From the NCBI GenBank assembly GCA_045106985.1, contig JBGCFQ010000011.1, forward strand, positions 186,001 through 250,000: a DNA stretch of 64,000 nucleotides. Direction: 5' to 3'. This DNA is from JAUIET01 sp045106985. GTDB taxonomy: Bacteria > Pseudomonadota > Gammaproteobacteria > Pseudomonadales > JAUIET01. The translations under genes were made by a program, and so were the position numbers. A model generated the notes under the pieces. The model saw only the letters and a list, made by a program, of their open reading frames with translations. It had not been told where the DNA came from and made no database searches. This document shows, piece after piece, positions 48,112-57,141 of the stretch (position 1 is its first letter; the number at the start of each line of letters is the position of its first letter).

Positions 48112-48144
48112 ACAAAGAACCCGCCGGATATTTATTCCGGCGGG
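48112..48144 (-). terminator. Intrinsic terminator for minus-strand transcription without an upstream gene
   Basis: A 9-bp GC-rich stem (CCCGCCGGA / TCCGGCGGG) with a 7-base loop is followed on the minus strand by TTCTTTG. The plus-strand side continues CTCACAAT, with no T-run, so it works for minus-strand RNA only. It stands about 75 bases ahead of the glutaredoxin-like gene and no minus-strand protein gene lies before it until 49640, beyond the plus-strand rhombosortase. Confidence 0.85.
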
Positions 48145-48328
48145 CTCACAATAGCTGACATCCTTTTCAGCATAGTACGCGTATACTGCGATTCAGTCCT
48201 TGAATCTTTATTACGCCTACCTGTGCATCCTTTCTTAGTAAGGCCTACGCAGTTGACTGCGCTTAAATTTGTGCGCCAGGGTCGCTATCAAAATCCTTTT
48301 TGAAAAACTCCCCAAGCGCACCGGGTTT

Positions 48329-48409
48329 TTAGCCCTTGTAGTTTCGGTACAGTTGGTAAAACCGATACCTGGGAATTGCATCCAGAAGCGTCCTTGCCTC
48401 TTCCCACAT
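48329..48409 (-). CDS. Possible 26-residue small protein inside the GGA-rich region
   Basis: ATG 48409 opens a 26-codon frame (MWEEARTLLDAIPRYRFYQL, then YRNYKG and TAA). AGGAAGGA stands eight bases before the ATG, a strong ribosome binding site by itself. The peptide is basic and aromatic-rich. It may be a real small protein, a leader peptide, or a chance frame made likely by the GGA repeats. No relative is known to me. Confidence 0.25.
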   Translation of the reverse strand: MWEEARTLLDAIPRYRFYQLYRNYKG

Positions 48410-48562
48410 GAATCCAATCCTTCCTAAGGGTATCGACACCACATTAAAATCCTTTAGTAAAAAAAGCGGTTTTTTACTGCTTCCTTAGAACACAGCTTTT
48501 TTGCACACTACTATGAATTTGAGAGGTACAGCATAATCGAACATAAAGCGAACAATTCCGCA

Positions 48563-49141
48563 TTGCGTGCAACGGCCGCTTTACTGGCTCTTTGCCTACT
48601 AGTGCAGCTAATGCCCGATGTTGCACAAAAGAGCTTACGTTATGAGAATGCCGCTGTGTCTGATGGTCAATGGTGGCGCCTACTTAGCGCCCACCTTGTG
48701 CACCTGGGATGGATACATTTTTTACTAAACGCTGGCGCTGCACTGCTTTTATCTCAATTGTTCGAGCAGCATTGGCGGCGTACAGATGTCCTATTTGGTA
48801 GCGCGTTTATAGGCATTGCTATTTGTACTACGCTGTATTTTTTCTATACATCAATTGCATGGTATGTCGGACTTTCAGGAATTCTGCATGGATTGTTTGC
48901 TGTGGCCGCAGTACGCATGCTTATTGCAAAACAGAATATTGCTTGGCTACTTTTGCTTTGCTTAGCGCTGAAGTTGGTTTACGAAACGGTATCAGGAACA
49001 GCTTCTAATGAGGAAATGTTAGGGGGCCAGGTTATTGAGGAGGCCCACCTATGGGGAGCAATAGCAGGGTTGATCTATTCAGGTCTGATCTATGCAACCC
49101 TGCTCTTTTCGATACGACACACTAAAGGTGATGGTACGTAG
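48563..49141 (+). CDS. Rhombosortase (rhomboid-family intramembrane protease)
   Basis: About 192 residues with six membrane segments. The rhomboid catalytic Ser is in GLSGILHG and the His in EEAHLWGAIAGL; SAHLVHLGWIHFLLNAGA is the typical second block. Rhombosortases cut proteins carrying a C-terminal GlyGly-CTERM tail; no such target is visible in this window. No ATG lies near the 5' end: TTG 48563 is the listed start, but the only good Shine-Dalgarno (GAGAGG) is upstream and positions translation at ATA 48533 or ATC 48536, so the start is unresolved. Confidence 0.85.
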   Translation: MRATAALLALCLLVQLMPDVAQKSLRYENAAVSDGQWWRLLSAHLVHLGWIHFLLNAGAALLLSQLFEQHWRRTDVLFGSAFIGIAICTTLYFFYTSIAWYVGLSGILHGLFAVAAVRMLIAKQNIAWLLLLCLALKLVYETVSGTASNEEMLGGQVIEEAHLWGAIAGLIYSGLIYATLLFSIRHTKGDGT

Positions 49142-49154
49142 AAAAAACTGCGAT

Positions 49155-49640
49155 TTAGCGGAAAACTCCGGACTCGGGCATAGTGATCCCAGCAACCTGC
49201 CCATTCATCAATGCATCTAACTGCGCAATCTTTGCGTCAATGACCATCAGCCCAACATCACGCTCCGGCAACGTAGATCTTGCTTTTAAAAGAGCCTCTT
49301 TGGCCAGCAGTATATAGCTGGTTCCAAGGTTGTAATGCGATTTCGCATCCGAGTCCTGTTTGACCGCAGCGGCTTGATAAGCGTCTACTGCACCCAAAAC
49401 GTTGTTTTGTCGCAGACGCATATTACCCATTCGCAGCCATGCCTCACTGTTCTCTGGAGCGGCTTCTGTAAGCTGACTATAATACGACTCTGCGGTTGCC
49501 CAATCTCCTTCTAGATAGGCACTGTCAGCGTTTTTGCCGATTCCAGCATCTACCGTTTGGGTTGTTGTTCCACAGGCTGTCATGACGACAGTCGTCGCCG
49601 CAATAAGAAACAGGCGTTGTAATTTGATTGGAGTAGTCAT
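49155..49640 (-). CDS. TPR-repeat lipoprotein
   Basis: From ATG 49640 (GAGG six bases ahead) the product has 161 residues. A lipoprotein signal ends at Cys23 (VVMTAC), followed by about two TPR repeats (AYLEGDWATAESYYSQLTEA, NSEAWLRMGNMRLRQNNVLG, SHYNLGTSYILLAKEALLKA). Probably an outer-membrane scaffolding lipoprotein. It converges with rhombosortase, their stops only 13 bp apart. Partner unknown. Confidence 0.85.
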   Translation of the reverse strand: MTTPIKLQRLFLIAATTVVMTACGTTTQTVDAGIGKNADSAYLEGDWATAESYYSQLTEAAPENSEAWLRMGNMRLRQNNVLGAVDAYQAAAVKQDSDAKSHYNLGTSYILLAKEALLKARSTLPERDVGLMVIDAKIAQLDALMNGQVAGITMPESGVFR

Positions 49641-49917
49641 TGCTAACCTCGTTAAGTGTTCATCAAGATTTGTTGGCGTGCAGTTGCTGTGCATTTTTCA
49701 TCCAAGCGGGTTAGATGTAAAGAGACGAGCTGTCAAATGAACTGAGGGTAAAACGTGATGAACGTCTCATTACAAGAAAAACTAAAACAGGCCAGCATTT
49801 AAGCTAACTTTATATTGTTATTTTTCAATGAGTTAAGATGCAGAGGTGCGCGATTTAATCGTGCACACCTTTGGTCGAGAGCAAGTTGCTCAGCTCTGCT
49901 TTCCGACGAGCTGTCGC

Positions 49918-50424
49918 TTACATAAGGGCATGTATAATCCCTTCAACAACACTGTCAGCGGACAAATCGTTGCAATCAAACACGATGTCTGCCCATTTAA
50001 CATACAAAGGACTACGTTCCACAAACAAATCTTCGATTGATTGCCCAGGTTTACGCAACAAGCCTCGCTGACTAACATCGCCCAAACGATGCAACAGGGT
50101 ATCCAGTTCGAGCTGTAGGTACACTATCGTAGACTGGGCCGCCAAATGTTTCATAGCATTGTCACTGTAGACCACGCTACCACCGGTTGAAACAACCGCA
50201 TTACCGCAATCCAGAGAACAAACTGCCCTCTCTTCATCGGCTCGAAACTTCAGATAATCCCCGCTGTCTAGAACAGCCTGCAAGCTGCCGCCATGCTCGG
50301 CCTCTATAACCAGATCAGTATCTATAAATGGTCGCTGAATTCGTTCGGCTATCATCGCGCCGATGGTGCTCTTGCCGGCGCCGGGCATTCCAATCAAGCT
50401 AATAGAGCCTTTATCTGTCTGCAT
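49918..50424 (-). CDS. aroK: Shikimate kinase
   Basis: A 168-residue P-loop kinase that phosphorylates shikimate in aromatic amino acid synthesis. Walker A is GMPGAGKST (residues 12-20); the substrate site shows DTD and FRADEERAV; the Walker B-like STGGSVVYS and the lid with RGLLRKPG follow. It stands alone, not beside aroB as usual, so it may be a second shikimate kinase-like gene (aroL type). Confidence 0.88.
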   Translation of the reverse strand: MQTDKGSISLIGMPGAGKSTIGAMIAERIQRPFIDTDLVIEAEHGGSLQAVLDSGDYLKFRADEERAVCSLDCGNAVVSTGGSVVYSDNAMKHLAAQSTIVYLQLELDTLLHRLGDVSQRGLLRKPGQSIEDLFVERSPLYVKWADIVFDCNDLSADSVVEGIIHALM

Positions 50425-50507
50425 TGTTTAAAGTTTATGTGTTCTGGATCTTTTCTATTGTAGTCTAAGGCGCACACCAACACTCTCAGATAACGGCGCG
50501 AAACTGC

Positions 50508-51479
50508 ATGAAAGCGATACGCATTAATCAAGGAAAGGCTGAATGCATAGACTCACGCCTAGAGTCTGCAATGTCTAGTGGACCGAAGCTAGAAGACGGC
50601 GTAAGAGTAAAAGTGGTCTCCAGTTCTATTTGCGGTTCCGATTTGCATTTAATGGAACTGGGCTTTCTTGAGGGGCGAACGCCAGGGCATGAATTTGCCG
50701 GCTACACCCCAAACGGTCGTGCAGTCGCCGTAGAACCAGTATTCGCTTGCGGTTCTTGTCTTTTCTGTGAGGAAGGACAACCAACTCATTGTAATTCAGG
50801 CACCCAATACATTGGCGTGATGGTGGACGGAGGAATGGCTGAGTATGCCATCGTACCCGAACAGTGCCTGGTAGAGATTCCAAGTGGTCTCGACGTCAGC
50901 AGTGCTTGTCTGGTAGAGCCACTGGCAATCGCGCTGAGAGGACTTGATCGTGTAAACACAAATGATATTGATCTGCGCTGTCTAGTTATTGGAGGAGGCC
51001 CCATTGGGCTCGCAGCTGTTGCTACCGCTGTAAGTCGCGGTCTACAGTGCGACATTCTGGTCAGATACGAACATCAGGCAATAGCAGCGGAAACCTTAGG
51101 CGCCAAAGCTCATATGGCTCCTAAAACACTTGGCAGTTATAAACTAGTTATCGACGCAGTAGGCAGCACAGAATCGCTTCAACAGGCCAGTAACCGATGC
51201 GCACCTCTCGCACAGATATGCATGTTAGGCACAGCTTGGGGCGAGACTAAACTGGATCAGGGTCTGCAGATGAAAGAAATAAGTTTAATTACCGCTACAG
51301 GCTACCGTTGTGTCGAACCAAACAGGTCTTTTAGCGAGGCGGCCAATTTGCTCTTGAAGAACCCTGCTATCGAACAAGCGTTGATCAGTCACAGATTTCC
51401 ACTAGATGCCGCGCAAGAAGCATTTGATACGGCGGCTGATCGATCGAAAGGAGCGATCAAAATAGCGTTTACCATGTAA
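50508..51479 (+). CDS. Zinc-dependent alcohol/polyol dehydrogenase (MDR family)
   Basis: A 323-residue medium-chain dehydrogenase. Catalytic zinc ligands are in SSICGSDLH and GHEFAG; structural-zinc Cys residues are in CGSCLFCEEGQPTHC; the NAD(P) motif is VIGGGPIGLAAVATA. Substrate is unknown; similarity is to the threonine/sorbitol dehydrogenase group. It is divergent from aroK and convergent with the formate dehydrogenase operon. Confidence 0.9.
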   Translation: MKAIRINQGKAECIDSRLESAMSSGPKLEDGVRVKVVSSSICGSDLHLMELGFLEGRTPGHEFAGYTPNGRAVAVEPVFACGSCLFCEEGQPTHCNSGTQYIGVMVDGGMAEYAIVPEQCLVEIPSGLDVSSACLVEPLAIALRGLDRVNTNDIDLRCLVIGGGPIGLAAVATAVSRGLQCDILVRYEHQAIAAETLGAKAHMAPKTLGSYKLVIDAVGSTESLQQASNRCAPLAQICMLGTAWGETKLDQGLQMKEISLITATGYRCVEPNRSFSEAANLLLKNPAIEQALISHRFPLDAAQEAFDTAADRSKGAIKIAFTM

Positions 51480-51531
51480 CGATGCCCAGCTACCCCATTC
51501 AGAATTACACACTAAAGATAAGCAAGGATCT

Positions 51532-51768
51532 TTAAGAATTGCTTGTTAAGCTTTGAATGGCCTTCTTTGCAATGGGCAGCAATTGATCATCAAGTTGCTC
51601 AAGCCCTTCGGCTAATGTATTTATCATCACTGGCGGCCAGAACTTTTTAATGTGCGATGCTACCGCCTCACAGGCTTCGTCCTCGGTGCGGCCCGCTCCC
51701 ATATTGCGCGCAATATCATTGGCCATTTTTAGTGACTGATGCAGCCCCGCTGGCGTATCTTTACTCAT
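51532..51768 (-). CDS. fdsD: NAD-dependent formate dehydrogenase delta subunit
   Basis: A 78-residue protein of the FdsD family (LHQSLKMANDIARNMGAGRT, AVASHIKKFWPPVMI). It is last in the fds operon and overlaps fdhD by 4 bp. FdsD is needed for a mature, active enzyme although it has no cofactor. Confidence 0.93.
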   Translation of the reverse strand: MSKDTPAGLHQSLKMANDIARNMGAGRTEDEACEAVASHIKKFWPPVMINTLAEGLEQLDDQLLPIAKKAIQSLTSNS

Positions 51769-52583
51769 TCGAAACTCACTCCAACTCGTTCGGTATAAAC
51801 GATAAATCGATCTGCACGTGCTCGACCCACGAGGCTTATGCCCACCGCATCAGCACAACTAACTGCCAAGCTTGTTGGCGCCGACACCGCAACTATAATG
51901 TTCACACCCAATGTGGCAGCCTTTTGCACTATTTCAAAGCTAATGCGACTAGACAAAAGTAAATAGCCGCTGCTTAAGTCGTGCTTAGCCAAGATTGCCG
52001 CACCCAGCACCTTGTCTACGGCATTGTGACGACCAATGTCTTCACGAACCATCAACACATCACCCGCTACGTTGCACCAGGCTGCAGCATGAATAGCACC
52101 GGTTTCGGCGCGTAATTTTTGCTGCTGCTCAAAAAGAGTTAAGCTCTTAACAATTGCCCTGTATTCAATCAGATCAAACTCAAGCCGTTGCTCAGCTGAA
52201 CGCTCTATGGGTCGAACAGCGGCATCTAAAGACTCCGCGCCACATAAACCGCACCCTGAAATTCCAACCTGCCTCCGTCGCTTCTCTTTCAGAAGAGCAA
52301 AACGTTGAGCGCTGATTTCGATATGTATTTCTATCCCGTTGGTATGCTGTTCAAGAGACTGTGAATAGATCTCTGAAGGCTTATCGACAACGGCCTCACT
52401 CAAACTAAAGCCAATCGCTAAATCCCCAAGGTCGCTTGGCGTAGACATCATGACAGCATGCGATATACCGTTATAAACGAGTGCTATGGCCTGCTCACAG
52501 GCAACGGCATCACGTTGTTGGCTATACTCGCCGTTGACCCAACGACCAACATTCAGGCCATGACTGGACGTGCTCTCATCCAC
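51765..52583 (-). CDS. fdhD: Formate dehydrogenase sulfurtransferase FdhD/FdsC
   Basis: A 272-residue chaperone that inserts sulfur into the Mo-bis-MGD cofactor before assembly into FdsA. The catalytic loop has GCGLCGAES, and MVREDIGRHNAVDKVLGA is the family signature. The start is GTG 52583, preceded by GGAGAG at suitable spacing. It lies 62 bp after fdsA and overlaps fdsD. Confidence 0.96.
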   Translation of the reverse strand: MDESTSSHGLNVGRWVNGEYSQQRDAVACEQAIALVYNGISHAVMMSTPSDLGDLAIGFSLSEAVVDKPSEIYSQSLEQHTNGIEIHIEISAQRFALLKEKRRRQVGISGCGLCGAESLDAAVRPIERSAEQRLEFDLIEYRAIVKSLTLFEQQQKLRAETGAIHAAAWCNVAGDVLMVREDIGRHNAVDKVLGAAILAKHDLSSGYLLLSSRISFEIVQKAATLGVNIIVAVSAPTSLAVSCADAVGISLVGRARADRFIVYTERVGVSFE

Positions 52584-52645
52584 GCGTGGCGCTCTCCGCT
52601 CTTACTGGAATTAGTACTAGCACTAGTGCCGGCATTAACCGTCCC

Positions 52646-55546
52646 TCAAGGCGATGGCTGCCCTGCCCCTATCTGCCCCGCTCCCTTCAGGTGGCCCTGC
52701 TGCTTCTTGGTGAACGATTTAAATTGAGTTTGCCAGGCACTGGGCGAACTCACTTTTTGAAGCTGAACAGCGGTCACTTTGTATTCGGGGCAATTGGTTG
52801 CCCAGTCCGAGTTGTCAGTTGTTATCACATTGGCACCGGTCACCGGATGATGGAACGTGGTGTAAACCACGCCAGCCTGAATGGTATCGGTGACAACAGC
52901 TCTGAGCACGGTATCGCCTGCACGGCTGCTCAGCCCCACCCAATTGCCGCTCTCAATACCACGTTCCTCAGCATCGAAGGGGTGAATTTCCAACACATCT
53001 TCCGCATGCCATTCGCTGTTGGCTGTGCGACGTGTTTGCGCGCCTACGTTGTACTGACTCAGAATTCTTCCAGTTGTCAGCAACAATGGAAAGCGTTTGC
53101 TTGCCCGCTCTTCTGTCGCAACGTATTCAGTTACGGTTAATTGACCTTTGCCTATCGGGAAATCTTGCTCATGCATGATAGGAGTGCCTTCAGGCCGCTC
53201 TGCATTACATGGCCACTGTATGCTACCCATCTGCTCGAGTTTGTCGTAGCTAACACCGGCAAAGGTAGGCGTTAGGGAGGCTATTTCATCCATGATCTCT
53301 GAAGGGTGGTTGTACTCCATTGTGTAACCCATCGCTTTAGACAGATCCAGCGTAATTTCCCAATCTGCTTTGCCCGACTTGGACGACATCACTTTACGCA
53401 CGCGGTTTATACGGCGCTCGGCATTGGTGAAGGTGCCATCTTTCTCAAGAAACGTCGACCCCGGTAAAAACACGTGGGCGTACTTAGCCGTCTCATTCAA
53501 AAACAAATCCTGCACTATTAAGCATTCGAGCGATCGCAACGCGCTCTCTACATGATGCGTATTGGGGTCCGACTGGGCGATGTCTTCGCCTTGGCAATAG
53601 AGGCCTTTAAAGTTCCCATTGATTGCTGAATCAAACATATTCGGTATGCGTAAACCGGGTTGATTATTCAGGCTAACCCCCCACGCTTTCTCAAACAGTT
53701 CGCGAGTAGCGTCGTCGGAAACATGGCGATAGCCAGGAAATTCGTGTGGAAAGGAACCCATGTCGCAGGAGCCTTGCACGTTGTTTTGGCCACGAAGCGG
53801 ATTCACACCAACACCCTCGCGTCCAATGTTTCCGGTCGCCAGTGCTAGGTTAGCAATCCCCATAACAGTAGTTGAGCCCTGGCTGTGTTCGGTTACGCCA
53901 AGGCCGTAGTAAATAGCCGAGTTACCGGCGCTTGCAAACAGTTTTGCTGCTTCTATAAGATCATTGGCCGGCACGCCGGTAATGCTCTCGGTAAGCTCTG
54001 GCGAATTGCGTTCTTCTTTGATGAACGTAAGCCAGGTCTGCATTTTAGGCTCATCGCAACGTTCTTTAATAAACTCATCATCGAGCAAGCCTTCGCGCAC
54101 AACTACGTGAGCCATGGCGTTTATAAAAGCCACATTGGTGCCCGGCCTTACGGGCAAGTGGTAAGCCGCTTCAATGTGAGGCGTGCGAACAAGTTCAATC
54201 GCACGGGGGTCAGCTACAATAAGTTTCGCACCATTACGCAAACGTTTCTTTAACTGCGAACCAAATACAGGGTGCGCCTGCGTAGGGTTCGCTCCCATCA
54301 CTAGAATCACATCGGCTTTCTGAACCGAATCAAACGTTTGTGTTCCCGCTGATTCGCCAAGTGTTGTTTTCAAACCAAAGCCGGTTGGCGAGTGGCATAC
54401 CCGAGCACAGGTATCTACGTTGTTTGAACCAAAACCGGCTCTCACTAATTTTTGTACTAGATAGGTCTCTTCATTACTGCAGCGTGATGACGTGATTGCA
54501 CCAACACTGTCTGAGCCGTATTCAGCCTGCAGCCCTTTGAACTTATTGGCGGCGAAAGCAATCGCTTCTTCCCACTCTACTGCGCGCCAATCTTCATCAA
54601 TTGAATCTCTTATGAGTGGCTTGGTAATGCGATCCGGATGGGTCGCATAAGAAAATGCAAAACGTCCCTTAACGCAACTGTGGCCTTGATTGGCATCTCC
54701 GCCTTTATAAGGCACCATGCGCACTAACTGTTCTCCACGCAATTCAGCTTTGAACGAACAACCTACTCCGCAGTAAGCGCAGGTAGTTACAACCGAGCGC
54801 TTTGGCTGGCCAATAGAAATAACTTCTTTTTCCATAAGCGTTGCTGTTGGGCAAGCCTGAACACAGGCACCACAGGAAACGCACTCTGAATCCATAAAGT
54901 CTGAATCCTGACCGGCGGACACATGGGAATCAAACCCTCGCCCACCGATTGTCAATGCCAGCGTGCCTTGCACTTCGTCACACGCTCTTACGCAACGCGA
55001 GCAGACGATGCACTTACTAGGGTCGAAGCTAAAATACGGGTTACTTTCATCTTTCGCTGCGTCAAGGTGAGATGCGCCATCCATTCCATAACGCACGTCG
55101 CGTAAGCCAACAACACCCGCCATATCTTGCAGTTCGCAATCGCCATTTGCAGAACAAGTTAGACAATCCAGCGGATGATCAGAGATGTAGAGCTCCATCA
55201 CATTACGTCGAAGCTTCTGTAATTCGTCACTTTGGGTGCACACCACCATGCCTTCGCTGACGGGAGTTGTGCAGGAGGCCGGCTTGCCGCGCATTCCCTC
55301 AATCTCAACAGTACACAACCGGCAGGAACCAAACGCCTGCAGCGAGTCAGTCGCACACAGCTTCGGAACTTCAACCCCAGCGCTGCTTGCCGCGCGCATA
55401 ACAGATGTGCCAGCAGGAACAACAACCGATATGCCATCTATTATCAAACTGACCTTTTCGGTCGAGGTTGAGGCTGGCGTACCATAGTCTATATTCCAGT
55501 TACGTGATGCTTTGCTTTCCAGTACGGGATCAAAATGTTGAATCAT
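52646..55546 (-). CDS. fdsA: NAD-dependent formate dehydrogenase alpha subunit (Mo)
   Basis: A 966-residue catalytic subunit. The N-terminal NuoG-like part holds a [2Fe-2S] cluster (CATDSLQAFGSCRLC) and [4Fe-4S] clusters (CLTCSANGDC, CIVCSRCVRAC, CVSCGACVQACPT); the molybdopterin part starts at CAYCGVGCSF. The Mo ligand is Cys in ARVCHSPTG, not Sec. It oxidises formate to CO2 and passes electrons to FdsB. It overlaps fdsB by 4 bp. Confidence 0.97.
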   Translation of the reverse strand: MIQHFDPVLESKASRNWNIDYGTPASTSTEKVSLIIDGISVVVPAGTSVMRAASSAGVEVPKLCATDSLQAFGSCRLCTVEIEGMRGKPASCTTPVSEGMVVCTQSDELQKLRRNVMELYISDHPLDCLTCSANGDCELQDMAGVVGLRDVRYGMDGASHLDAAKDESNPYFSFDPSKCIVCSRCVRACDEVQGTLALTIGGRGFDSHVSAGQDSDFMDSECVSCGACVQACPTATLMEKEVISIGQPKRSVVTTCAYCGVGCSFKAELRGEQLVRMVPYKGGDANQGHSCVKGRFAFSYATHPDRITKPLIRDSIDEDWRAVEWEEAIAFAANKFKGLQAEYGSDSVGAITSSRCSNEETYLVQKLVRAGFGSNNVDTCARVCHSPTGFGLKTTLGESAGTQTFDSVQKADVILVMGANPTQAHPVFGSQLKKRLRNGAKLIVADPRAIELVRTPHIEAAYHLPVRPGTNVAFINAMAHVVVREGLLDDEFIKERCDEPKMQTWLTFIKEERNSPELTESITGVPANDLIEAAKLFASAGNSAIYYGLGVTEHSQGSTTVMGIANLALATGNIGREGVGVNPLRGQNNVQGSCDMGSFPHEFPGYRHVSDDATRELFEKAWGVSLNNQPGLRIPNMFDSAINGNFKGLYCQGEDIAQSDPNTHHVESALRSLECLIVQDLFLNETAKYAHVFLPGSTFLEKDGTFTNAERRINRVRKVMSSKSGKADWEITLDLSKAMGYTMEYNHPSEIMDEIASLTPTFAGVSYDKLEQMGSIQWPCNAERPEGTPIMHEQDFPIGKGQLTVTEYVATEERASKRFPLLLTTGRILSQYNVGAQTRRTANSEWHAEDVLEIHPFDAEERGIESGNWVGLSSRAGDTVLRAVVTDTIQAGVVYTTFHHPVTGANVITTDNSDWATNCPEYKVTAVQLQKVSSPSAWQTQFKSFTKKQQGHLKGAGQIGAGQPSP

Positions 55547-57111
55547 GAGCTGCTCCCAGCAAAATCTTCCGGGAAGTGCGCTAAGGCACTTCTTACCGGG
55601 TTAGGGGTTAAGCCCCCCATTGCACACAAAGATGCGTCACGCATGGTGTCGCAAAGCTCTTCAAGTAATATTAAGTTAGCGTCTCTATTGTCACCAACTT
55701 TGATCTTCTCCAGTGTTTCAACACCTCTGACCGAACCTATTCTGCACGGTGTGCACTTGCCGCAAGATTCGACAGAGCAAAACTCCATTGCAAACTGGGC
55801 TTGATCTAGCATATCGGCAGTATCGTCAAAGACAACGATGCCACCGTGCCCAAGCATAGCACCTACTTCAGCCATGGCTTCGTAGTCCAATGGTGTATCC
55901 CATTGTGCTTCGGGCATATAGGCACCTAGTGGGCCGCCAACCTGAATTGCCCTTACTGGGCGACCACTTGCTGTGCCTAATCCAAATTGCTCCACCACTT
56001 CACGCAAAGACAAACCAAATGCCACTTCGAACAAACCACCCTGCTTCACATTTCCTGCAAGTTGAATCGGTAGCGTTCCGCGTGAGCGGCCAGAACCGTA
56101 TGCCTGATACGCATCGGCACCATTGGCCAAAATGGTCGGCACAGCGGCAAGTGATAACACGTTATTGATGACACTGGGTTGGCCAAACAAACCACTAATA
56201 GCGGGTAATGGTGGCTTAGCGCGAACCATTCCACGCTTGCCTTCAAGGCTATCAAGCAACGAAGTTTCCTCACCGCAAATGTAGGCGCCCGCGCCCATTC
56301 GTAATGTAATATCAAATCGCTTACCCGAGCCGCAGACATTCTCACCTAGCAAATGCTCTTCACGCGCCGTTTTCAAAGCAGAGGTCAACACAGCCGCTGC
56401 ATGAGGGTATTCAGATCGCAAATAGATGTATCCCTGCTCTGCCCCCACAGCAAGCGCGGCAATAGCCATACCTTCAATCAGGCAAAACGGATCGCCTTCC
56501 ATCAGCATTCTATCGGCGAAGGTTCCACTGTCTCCTTCGTCGGCATTGCACACTATGTACTTCTGCTTAATACCTGGTACGTCGTTAGCAGGCGAGTTCA
56601 GTACAGTATTCCATTTGATACCCGTAGGAAAAGCAGCACCGCCGCGACCCCGCAGACCAGAGGCCGTTACAGCCTCTACTATTTTCTCTGCACTCAGTTG
56701 CACCGCAGCCTCAATGCCCTTCATTCCGCCTGTACGTTTATAGTCAGCAAAAGACAAAGGGTCGATTAGGCCACAACGCGCGAAGGTCAGCCTTTGTTGT
56801 GCAGCCATTAAGGGATGCTGTTCTATGTCACCGAGAAACAGCGAGTGCTCACTAGCACCGTCAGAAAGTGCATGCTCAAGCACTGACTCAAGTTGACCCG
56901 AACTTACAGGCCCGTAAGCAGACCGCTTGCCGTCCTTTTCAACTTCCATTAATGGTTCTAACCAAAGCAGGCCACGTGAACCATTGCGAACCAATTCAGC
57001 CTTCGCGCCTTTACTCGCCGCTATGGAGACGGCGTCAGCCGCTAGGCGATTAGCGCCCAAGGCAATCGCAACGGCATCTGCCGGAACATAAACCTTCACC
57101 GGCTCATTCAT
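55543..57111 (-). CDS. fdsB: NAD-dependent formate dehydrogenase beta subunit
   Basis: A 522-residue NuoF-like subunit where NAD+ is reduced. After an N-terminal thioredoxin-like section, GLRGRGGAAFPTGIKW is the NAD/FMN site, GAGAYICGEETSLLDSLEG the FMN-binding stretch, and CSVESCGKCTPCR the [4Fe-4S] ligands. It lies 30 bp after fdsG and overlaps fdsA. Confidence 0.97.
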   Translation of the reverse strand: MNEPVKVYVPADAVAIALGANRLAADAVSIAASKGAKAELVRNGSRGLLWLEPLMEVEKDGKRSAYGPVSSGQLESVLEHALSDGASEHSLFLGDIEQHPLMAAQQRLTFARCGLIDPLSFADYKRTGGMKGIEAAVQLSAEKIVEAVTASGLRGRGGAAFPTGIKWNTVLNSPANDVPGIKQKYIVCNADEGDSGTFADRMLMEGDPFCLIEGMAIAALAVGAEQGYIYLRSEYPHAAAVLTSALKTAREEHLLGENVCGSGKRFDITLRMGAGAYICGEETSLLDSLEGKRGMVRAKPPLPAISGLFGQPSVINNVLSLAAVPTILANGADAYQAYGSGRSRGTLPIQLAGNVKQGGLFEVAFGLSLREVVEQFGLGTASGRPVRAIQVGGPLGAYMPEAQWDTPLDYEAMAEVGAMLGHGGIVVFDDTADMLDQAQFAMEFCSVESCGKCTPCRIGSVRGVETLEKIKVGDNRDANLILLEELCDTMRDASLCAMGGLTPNPVRSALAHFPEDFAGSSS

Positions 57112-57141
57112 ACCTGCTCTCCGTTCATGACTGTTCTCGGT

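Larger units (their letters stand above)
48112..48500 (-). ncRNA. Candidate GGA-rich small RNA (CsrB/RsmZ-like)
   Basis: This about 390-base stretch ends in the terminator above. On the minus strand it has 14 GGA triplets, nine as AGGA (plus-strand TCCT at 48161, 48197, 48228, 48294, 48391, 48418, 48422, 48450, 48482), against two GGA on the plus strand. Short hairpins lie between them: AGTAAAAAA/TTTTTTACT (48456-48478), TCGGT/ACCGA, and CGCAG-TCAA-CTGCG (48249-48262). CsrB/RsmZ RNAs bind CsrA/RsmA through such GGA motifs. No GacA box or convincing promoter was found, and primary sequence similarity to known RNAs was not recognised. The 5' end is a guess. An alternative is a small-protein mRNA, see the next entry. 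Confidence 0.45.

Noticed and set aside
48235..48417. 60-codon minus-strand frame in the GGA-rich region
   Set aside because: No good start or ribosome site, and low similarity to any protein. The 26-codon frame is better placed.
48145..48560. tmRNA, 6S RNA or RNase P RNA in the gene-free stretch
   Set aside because: No tag-peptide frame or tRNA-like ends, no GAGGAAAGTCC element and no 6S-like open bubble could be found.
48485..48750. GacA box (TGTAAG-N6-CTTACA) driving the candidate RNA
   Set aside because: Only a lone CTTACG occurs near 48635 and its partner half is absent. The link to GacA therefore stays an inference.
49758..49802. 14-codon open frame between the TPR lipoprotein and aroK genes
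   Set aside because: Very short, only a loosely spaced AGGG ahead, and nothing else supports it.
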